64,000 nt of DNA, taken from positions 2,232,001-2,296,000 of the forward strand of contig NZ_CM003594.1 of the NCBI RefSeq assembly GCF_001435295.1. The letters run 5' to 3'. The position numbers were made by a program, and so were the translations under genes. The notes under the pieces were generated by a model. That model saw only the letters and a list, made by a program, of their open reading frames with translations. It searched no databases and was not told the origin of the DNA. Of the stretch, positions 58,117-64,000 are shown in pieces. Origin of the DNA: Psychrobacter sp. P11F6. GTDB taxonomy: Bacteria; Pseudomonadota; Gammaproteobacteria; Pseudomonadales; Moraxellaceae. How positions within the stretch are numbered: position 1 is the first letter of the stretch; each line of letters opens with the position of its first letter.

Positions 58117-58446
58117 ATGAAGTTGTTGCCATTATTACCCCTAGCTTTAGCTGCCATTTTTGTGATGCCACAAGCAAACGCTGCCGATATTAAGCAAAAT
58201 AACATCAATACCTGCGTTAATGGTGCGGTCAAATATAAAGTCGCTGACAAAGGCGATGCGACCAAACTATGCAATTGCACTATTGGTGTGCGTAGCAACA
58301 TGACCATCGGTCAGATGTGGGAAATTGAGAGCTATGCCCAAGACAAAAAAGATCCGTCTGGACTGCCTTACGTCAAAAAAATGCAAAAAGATTTGCAGCA
58401 ATGTACTGTTGGCTTAGATTTAAAACAGCCACAAAAACCAGCATAA
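58117..58446 (+). CDS. Hypothetical secreted Cys-containing protein
   Basis: 109 residues. Signal peptide MKLLPLLPLALAAIFVMPQANA, probable cleavage at ANA|AD. The mature part has four Cys (NTCVN, KLCNCTIG, QQCTVG), suggesting disulfides in the periplasm. Family not recognised. AGAGGATATTT precedes the ATG, and a strong terminator follows. Confidence 0.75.
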   Translation: MKLLPLLPLALAAIFVMPQANAADIKQNNINTCVNGAVKYKVADKGDATKLCNCTIGVRSNMTIGQMWEIESYAQDKKDPSGLPYVKKMQKDLQQCTVGLDLKQPQKPA

Positions 58447-58467
58447 TACACATCTCGTTTGATATAC

Positions 58468-58495
58468 AAAAGACTGGCTATTGCCAGTCTTTTTT
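58468..58495 (+). terminator. Rho-independent terminator
   Basis: AAAGACTGGC, loop TATT, GCCAGTCTTT followed by T-runs; about 20 bp after the secreted-protein stop. Confidence 0.9.
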
Positions 58496-58636
58496 GTTGT
58501 CAATACAGGCGCAAAGTGTAAAACTGATTATGAATCGCTGCTAATCTGCTTATAATAAGAACACAGTATAGATTACCAATCGACATAAGCACGAATATAA
58601 GTACTGACATAAACAAAAACGAATAAGGATTTTATA

Positions 58637-59134
58637 ATGGCAAAACCAACCACAGAAAACCTAACCTTACCTGACTTTCCAGTGACGATAGTACGAAAGC
58701 TTGCCGGCAACTTTATCCATGATGAAATCAATCTCAAAGAGATGATTGCCAATACTGATAAAGGGCTTATTCTGTACTTTTATCCAAAAGACAGTACGCC
58801 AGGCTGCACCACTCAAGCAACCGAATTTACTGCTCATCTCCATGAGTTTGATGATTTAGGCTATGACATTATCGGCGTCTCACGTGATAGTGTTGAATCT
58901 CATGAGAAATTCATCACCAAATATGATTTAAACATTGCCCTTATCAGCGATACTGATGAAAAACTATGCCAATACTTTGACGTGATTAAGGAAAAAAACA
59001 TGTATGGCAAAATAACGTTAGGGCTGGTCCGCTCAGCGTTCGTTTTTAACAAAGATGGCGAGCTGACCCATGCTCAGCGAAATTTACGTGCCAAAGGCTA
59101 CACTGAACGTTTGCTTGAAACCTTAGCACCTTAA
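58637..59134 (+). CDS. bcp: Peroxiredoxin, BCP/PrxQ type
   Basis: 165 residues. LILYFYPKDSTPGCTTQATEFTAHLHEFDDLGYDIIGVSRDSVESHEKF contains the peroxidatic Cys57 in TPGCT. Most BCP proteins carry a resolving Cys five residues later; here that position is Thr62, so the enzyme may be of the 1-Cys type or use the Cys in KLCQYFDV. It reduces peroxides with thioredoxin-like donors. AAGGATTTTATA precedes the ATG. Confidence 0.92.
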   Translation: MAKPTTENLTLPDFPVTIVRKLAGNFIHDEINLKEMIANTDKGLILYFYPKDSTPGCTTQATEFTAHLHEFDDLGYDIIGVSRDSVESHEKFITKYDLNIALISDTDEKLCQYFDVIKEKNMYGKITLGLVRSAFVFNKDGELTHAQRNLRAKGYTERLLETLAP

Positions 59135-59330
59135 CCAATAAAACTAAGAGTCATAAAAAAGAATTTTAAAATAGACGCTAATAATCATTACGATAAACGC
59201 TGGATAACAGAGGCCAAAAGTAGTTTTTGAATGACTATCTTTTAGAGCAATCTCTTATCAGAGGAATCTCTTAAAAAACTCATCTAAAAAACAGCCCTGA
59301 ATACTAAACATCTTATAACTTGAGAGTAAT

Positions 59331-60827
59331 ATGAATAAACAATCCGATACTGCAGCGGATAACACAGCATCCAAAGCTACTCGCCAAGTATCTGTTGCCG
59401 TTATCGGTGCAGGTACTGCTGGGCAAAATGCTTTTCGTCAAGCCAGTAAAACCCGTGATGATGTTGTTATTATTAATGACGGATTCTGGACGACCACTTG
59501 TATTGCGGTCGGCTGTATGCCAAGCAAACTATTGATTGCCGCCGCTGATCGTGCGTATGAAGCCAATCACTCTGCTGAATTTGGCGTCCATGCCACCGTC
59601 CAGATAGATGGCAAGCAAATCATGCAGCGCGTTCGGGACGAGCGTGCTCATTTTGCTAGCTACATCAAAGCTCAAGTAGATAGCTGGCCTGATCACAAAA
59701 AAATCTCAGGACGCGCTCATATCAATAACCAAGGATTCATTGAAGTCAATGATGCGCTGATTGCCGCTGACAAAATCATTATCGCCACGGGCAGCTCTCC
59801 ATTTATTCCAGATGGCTGGGCAGATAAGCTTGGTGACACCATGCTCACCTCTGATACGATCTTTGAGCTCACAAATTTACCCAAAACAATGGCCGTCGTC
59901 GGTACAGGTGCTATCGGATTAGAGCTTGCGCAAGCCTTTAAACGCTTAGGCGTAGAAGTAACTTTGTTTAATCGTGTCAAACGTGTTGCAGGTCTCAAAG
60001 ACGATGATATCAATAACAAAGCTATCGATTGCTTAAGCCGCGAATTGACCATGCATTTGGGCAGCAAAATCAACGATGTCGGCGTGCAAATAGCCACGGA
60101 TAATGACCATTCAACCGCGTTTATTAATTATGAAGACAGTGCCGGAGAGTCGCAACAATGGCAAGGTGAGTATGTACTGGTTGCCACTGGTCGCCGTAAT
60201 AATATCAAACCGCTGGGAGTCGAACATTTAGGCGTTGAGCTTGACGACAAAGATCGTCCAAAGCACTTGAATAAAAAAACAGGTCAGATTCGTGATTTAG
60301 ATGTCTATATCGTTGGTGATGCCAACGCCAACCTTCCACTATTGCATGTGGCCAGCGATGAAGGCTATAGCGCTGGAAGTATGGTCTGCGAGAATGAAGA
60401 CGCCGCTCATATTCGCCCGCCCGCCACGCCCTTCTCGATTGTGTTTTGTTCACCACAAATCGTTAACGTCGGCATGTCTCTACCAGACATTCAGCAGGAT
60501 ACAAGCTTAGAATATGTCATCGGTAGCGTCAGCTTCGACAATCAAGGCCGTAGTCGCGTGATGGGCGTCAACTGTGGCCTGCTACATATCTATGGCTGTA
60601 AAAAAACTGATAGAATCTTAGGCGCTAGTATGGTGGGTCCTGATGCCGAGTATATTGGACACATTTTAGCGGCAGCGATTACCAATGATTTGAGTGTTAA
60701 GGCCATGCTCGATACGCCTTTTTATCATCCTACGATATTAGAAGGCTTACGTACCGCGTTACGCGATGTTCAACACAAAATGGCAATACCTTATCAGTAC
60801 CAAGACACACAGGAAGATAGCTTTTAA
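59331..60827 (+). CDS. Dihydrolipoyl dehydrogenase-like flavoprotein
   Basis: 498 residues. FAD site VAVIGAGTAGQNAFRQA, redox disulfide TTCIAVGCMPSKLL (two Cys in C-x4-C), the NAD site MAVVGTGAIGLELAQAFKRLGVEVTLF, and the C-terminal PFYHPTILEGLRTAL with the His-Glu pair of the active site. This is the class I pyridine-nucleotide disulfide oxidoreductase plan, closest to E3/Lpd. It is not beside any 2-oxoacid dehydrogenase genes, so its partner is unclear; it could serve the glycine cleavage system encoded in the window. A mercuric-reductase-like or glutathione-reductase-like role is less likely. Confidence 0.82.
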   Translation: MNKQSDTAADNTASKATRQVSVAVIGAGTAGQNAFRQASKTRDDVVIINDGFWTTTCIAVGCMPSKLLIAAADRAYEANHSAEFGVHATVQIDGKQIMQRVRDERAHFASYIKAQVDSWPDHKKISGRAHINNQGFIEVNDALIAADKIIIATGSSPFIPDGWADKLGDTMLTSDTIFELTNLPKTMAVVGTGAIGLELAQAFKRLGVEVTLFNRVKRVAGLKDDDINNKAIDCLSRELTMHLGSKINDVGVQIATDNDHSTAFINYEDSAGESQQWQGEYVLVATGRRNNIKPLGVEHLGVELDDKDRPKHLNKKTGQIRDLDVYIVGDANANLPLLHVASDEGYSAGSMVCENEDAAHIRPPATPFSIVFCSPQIVNVGMSLPDIQQDTSLEYVIGSVSFDNQGRSRVMGVNCGLLHIYGCKKTDRILGASMVGPDAEYIGHILAAAITNDLSVKAMLDTPFYHPTILEGLRTALRDVQHKMAIPYQYQDTQEDSF

Positions 60828-60931
60828 GCATCAGCTCAGCTACACTTTCAAAACAAGGATGTCTCGTATTAATCATCACTCATGTTGTGTTTGGTAGCAC
60901 TGACGACTTGAGATACTTTAAAAAACTCTGC

Positions 60932-62131
60932 ATGGACCAAAAAATGGCAATCGCTAGTATTACTGATTTTTTTAAAGAGATTGTTCGTGACCTGCATACT
61001 AGCCTCTACCTTGCGCTTGGCGGCTCTGTCGATGAAGAGTCACTTGATTGGTCGTCTCAAGCGGTAGAGCTCGCTAGTACTGCCATCAAAATCCTAATAC
61101 TGCTGGCAGTGTTGGGATTTTTTTATTGGCTTGCCATTTACATCCTTAAGCAAAGTAGGACAAAAATCCGCCTGAATGAGCGCCGTACCAAGATTGTTCG
61201 TTCAGTCTTGCGTTATATCTGGATAGTTGCCAGCCTGATTGCCATTATGAGCCAGATTTACTTTGAACCAGAGACTATCAAAGCCACTGCAAAAGCCAGT
61301 ACATGGGCGGGGATTTATTATGTACTTTGGGCGTCATCTGGACAGATTATCCATAAGGTGTTACAGCATTATGGTCTCAATGCTTCTATAGAGCAGCTGC
61401 TTCAAAACATCTTGTCAGTGCTGCTATTGGTACTCGGACTTGCCAGCGTCATGGCGCAATTTGGTTTCGATATCGTCTCATTGGTCGCAGGTTTAGGGAT
61501 TGTGGGTTTGGCAGTCGGTTTTGCTGCCCAATCAACGCTTGCTAACTTCATTGCGGGTATTACCATTTTACTCGAACAATCTTTTCAGGTTGGCGACTGG
61601 ATTCATATCAATGACAATGAGGGTCGCGTCGTACTCATTGCATTACGCACCACCCATATTTTGACTCGAGACAACATCACCGTCATTATTCCCAACTCTA
61701 ACGTTGCCTCCTCTGAGGTGACCAATTTAACCTCCAAGAACTTCATACGTTTCGATATTCGTGTGCGTATCGCCTTTGAAGATGATGTCGATACTGCTCG
61801 CAAGGAAATTTTGCAGGTGCTTACTGATACCGATGTAGTACTCAGCCGTCCTGAAACCTCGGCCACCGTGGATGAAATTGGTGAATACGGAGTGTTCTTT
61901 ATTGTGCGTTTTTGGGTCAAGCCTGCTGCTGTCGCGCGCATGCCCAAAATTAAAGAAGGTCTAAAAGAAGATATCAAGCGTGCCTTTGATGCCGCTAATA
62001 TTTCTACTCCTTACCCTCATATGCGTCTGCTTATGCCAAAGGATGTGGATTATCCTATTGCCACTAAACCTTTTGCAACTACAACGCAGGTCGTGTCAGA
62101 AACGCCACCACTGAGCAAAGCGGATAAATAA
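60932..62131 (+). CDS. MscS-family mechanosensitive ion channel
   Basis: About 399 residues. Three or more membrane helices in the first 200 residues, then the pore helix VAGLGIVGLAVGFAAQSTLANFIAGI, and the beta domain starting LEQSFQVGDWIHINDNEGRVVLIALRTTHILTRDNITVIIPNSNV, all typical of MscS. It releases solutes during osmotic downshock. Start uncertain: ATG 60932, ATG 60944 or GTG 60887; none has a strong ribosome-binding site. Confidence 0.9.
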   Translation: MDQKMAIASITDFFKEIVRDLHTSLYLALGGSVDEESLDWSSQAVELASTAIKILILLAVLGFFYWLAIYILKQSRTKIRLNERRTKIVRSVLRYIWIVASLIAIMSQIYFEPETIKATAKASTWAGIYYVLWASSGQIIHKVLQHYGLNASIEQLLQNILSVLLLVLGLASVMAQFGFDIVSLVAGLGIVGLAVGFAAQSTLANFIAGITILLEQSFQVGDWIHINDNEGRVVLIALRTTHILTRDNITVIIPNSNVASSEVTNLTSKNFIRFDIRVRIAFEDDVDTARKEILQVLTDTDVVLSRPETSATVDEIGEYGVFFIVRFWVKPAAVARMPKIKEGLKEDIKRAFDAANISTPYPHMRLLMPKDVDYPIATKPFATTTQVVSETPPLSKADK

Positions 62132-62359
62132 GCTCATTAGATTATTTATCCCTTGGACAATTTACCCCACAATTTTTAGGCTCAAGGTTTTCATCTTTAG
62201 TATGATAAGCATGATTTTGTGAAAGATGACATTGCTGAATCTCTCTTTGATAAACACCACCACTTTAAACCATCCTGCCCTGAATTATGGTAAAATTGGC
62301 GGTTAAACATCTTATTTTATGATGTGCATTACTTATCAATTTAGCCCACAGGTATCCGT

Positions 62360-64000
62360 ATGACCGAAACAACCGCGCCCGCACCTCTAACAGCAGCTTC
62401 ACCAGAATTGTCGCTTGACCTTATTATCACCTGTGCCGATGGGCTTGAGGCACCACTCCAAACTGAGCTGACAAGTTTTGGTATTGCAAGTGAAATCAAA
62501 AGTACAGGCCGTCTGGCAGTTACTGGTACTTTGCGTGACTTATATAGCATTTGTTTGTGGTCACGTGTCGCCTCGCGGGTATTAATGCTCATTAAACGCA
62601 AAAATATCAATGCCGAATACGATGTGGCTGAGCAACTTTATGGCTTGGCAAAATCGGTCAATTGGATTGAGCAGTTTAGTTTAGAGCAAACCTTTGCCAT
62701 TCGTCTGTCGGTCGACAAGCGTGTCGCCGTCAGTCAACAGTTTGCGATGCTACGTATCAAAGATGCGATTGCAGATACGTTCAATGAAGTTTACGACAGC
62801 CGTCCTAACGTCGATAGTAAAAATCCAGATTTTTCGATATTTGCAACTGTGAATGATAAGCAAGCTGAGCTGTATTTAGATTTATCAGGCACCAGTTTGC
62901 ATCGCCGTGGTTATCGCGTGGCAATGACTGAAGCGCCACTCAAAGAAAACTTGGCAGCGGCTCTACTATATAGTGCAGGCTGGCACAAGAAAAATGAAGC
63001 TGATAATGCACCTTTTTATAATGCGCTAATTGATCCAATGTGTGGGTCTGGCACCTTTATTATTGAAGCACTACTCATGCATTGCGATTATGCTGTGGGT
63101 ATCGATAAAGCCGCCAATCAATTTGGTTTTTACCAATGGCGGCATCATGACGATGCCTTATGGCAACAGATGATCGATGATGCCCAGACACGTTTTCGCG
63201 AAGCCTTAGCAATTGCTAATGAGCAACCAGATACATTACCGCTGATTTTGGGGTTTGATGCTGATAGCGGCGCGATTTTAGCAACAGAGAAAAACCTGAT
63301 TGCCGCAGGTTTGCAAGATTTATTACCACTGCTTGATCTTGAGACGCGTGCGCTTGACCAGCTGAGCACTGTCCTGAAGCCATTGGTCGATGACGGTCGA
63401 TTGAGCAATCCTCTAATCATCACCAACCCACCTTATGGTGAGCGTTTGGGTGACGAAGAGATGATTAAGCCGTTATATCAGGCGATTGGACTTATTTTGC
63501 AAGATAGCTTTGCTGGTAGCGGCGTCGATCCGATGCTTGGCATATTGGCATCTAATGTTGAGCAAGTTGATATCTTACCGATTAAAGAACCAAAAACCTT
63601 ACGCTGTCATAATGGTGCTATCACCGTTTATTTCCGCTATGGCACGTTGATTGCGGGACAAACGGGCAATCTCGTTAGTCGCTTCGAAAAACGTGAAATT
63701 GAAGTGGAAGAGGGACAAGACTTTATCAACCGCTTGCAAAAAAACCTGTCCAAGCTGAAGAAGTTGGCTAAAAAAGACAAGGTTAGTAATTTGCGCGTTT
63801 ACAATGCTGACTTGCCCGACTTCAAAGTCGCCGTCGACTTATATGGCGACTATGTGCACGTACAAGAATATGCGCCACCAAAAACCATTCCACCTGAGAC
63901 TGCTAAAAAACGCTTCAACTTGGCATTAATGGGTATTCGTGAAGTTTTTGGTATTAACCGTGAACAAATATTTATCAAGACCCGTGCACGCCAGTCTGGT
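62360..64000 (+). CDS. rlmL: Bifunctional 23S rRNA methyltransferase RlmKL, partial (runs off right edge)
   Basis: 547 codons are in the window with no stop. It starts MTETTAPAPLTAASPELSLDLIITCADGLEAPLQTEL, followed by a THUMP-like region (AVTGTLRDLYSICLWSRVASRVLMLI). The RlmL methyltransferase shows NALIDPMCGSGTFIIEALLMHCDYA and ITNPPYGERLGDEEMIKPLYQAIG (NPPY, N2-guanine methylation of G2445). The frame then continues into the second, RlmK-type domain (KKRFNLALMGIREVFGINREQIFIKTRAR), so the full protein is the fused form that also makes m7G2069. The gene is open at the window end, which is why it would be missed by a closed-frame search. Confidence 0.93.
   Translation, partial: MTETTAPAPLTAASPELSLDLIITCADGLEAPLQTELTSFGIASEIKSTGRLAVTGTLRDLYSICLWSRVASRVLMLIKRKNINAEYDVAEQLYGLAKSVNWIEQFSLEQTFAIRLSVDKRVAVSQQFAMLRIKDAIADTFNEVYDSRPNVDSKNPDFSIFATVNDKQAELYLDLSGTSLHRRGYRVAMTEAPLKENLAAALLYSAGWHKKNEADNAPFYNALIDPMCGSGTFIIEALLMHCDYAVGIDKAANQFGFYQWRHHDDALWQQMIDDAQTRFREALAIANEQPDTLPLILGFDADSGAILATEKNLIAAGLQDLLPLLDLETRALDQLSTVLKPLVDDGRLSNPLIITNPPYGERLGDEEMIKPLYQAIGLILQDSFAGSGVDPMLGILASNVEQVDILPIKEPKTLRCHNGAITVYFRYGTLIAGQTGNLVSRFEKREIEVEEGQDFINRLQKNLSKLKKLAKKDKVSNLRVYNADLPDFKVAVDLYGDYVHVQEYAPPKTIPPETAKKRFNLALMGIREVFGINREQIFIKTRARQSG

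Overview
The window reads as chromosome of a gammaproteobacterium of the Moraxellaceae, most probably Psychrobacter. The grounds are moderate GC with AT-rich intergenic DNA, protein content and gene style recalled from that group, a YcgL-type protein, a single LolC/E-type permease beside lolD, and a ccoNOQP-ccoG-ccoH cytochrome cbb3 locus. This is inference from remembered family resemblance; no search was run. There are no rRNA or tRNA genes, CRISPR arrays or prophages. About 45 protein genes are supported, and the last one (rlmKL) runs off the right edge.

Layout. 0.1-3.8 kb: a glutarate/glutaryl-CoA catabolic cluster (CaiB-type CoA-transferase, glutaryl-CoA dehydrogenase, divergent IclR regulator). 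3.8-9.9 kb: an RNA-repair locus. The sigma-54 activator RtcR is divergent from a good -24/-12 promoter that drives rtcB, an AT-rich gene for an LA2681-like HEPN protein with an intact Rx4H RNase motif, and rtcA. 10-18.4 kb: an FMN glutamate-synthase-like protein, a phosphodiester-glycosidase lipoprotein, flavohaemoprotein Hmp, a MoxR ATPase/VWA pair, a membrane protein and YcgL. 18.6-24.8 kb: a tandem glycine riboswitch followed by gcvT, gcvH, a nitroreductase and gcvP.

25-47.5 kb is mostly housekeeping: a lipase-like hydrolase, RNase D, YbaB/RecR, MetZ, a PLD-family lipoprotein, an MFS transporter, DusA, a CPBP protease, SppA, ComEC, LolD plus a LolC/E-type permease, and an SCP2-domain protein. 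48.3-54.6 kb holds the cbb3 oxidase operon ccoNOQP with its assembly genes ccoG and ccoH. 54.7-64 kb holds TtcA, a complete IS5-family insertion sequence, QueC, a secreted Cys-rich protein, a PrxQ-type peroxiredoxin, a dihydrolipoamide-dehydrogenase-like flavoprotein, an MscS channel and RlmKL.

Two things stand out. The first is the rtc operon carrying a candidate HEPN ribonuclease between the ligase and the cyclase, with a possible vestige of another small gene just before rtcA. The second is a dispersed family of roughly 160-bp foldback elements (MITE-like, flanked by TA, termini close to GGGCATGTCCTCAATT). At least three fairly complete copies and one short copy sit between genes. Their outermost bases resemble the ends of the IS5-family element in the same window.
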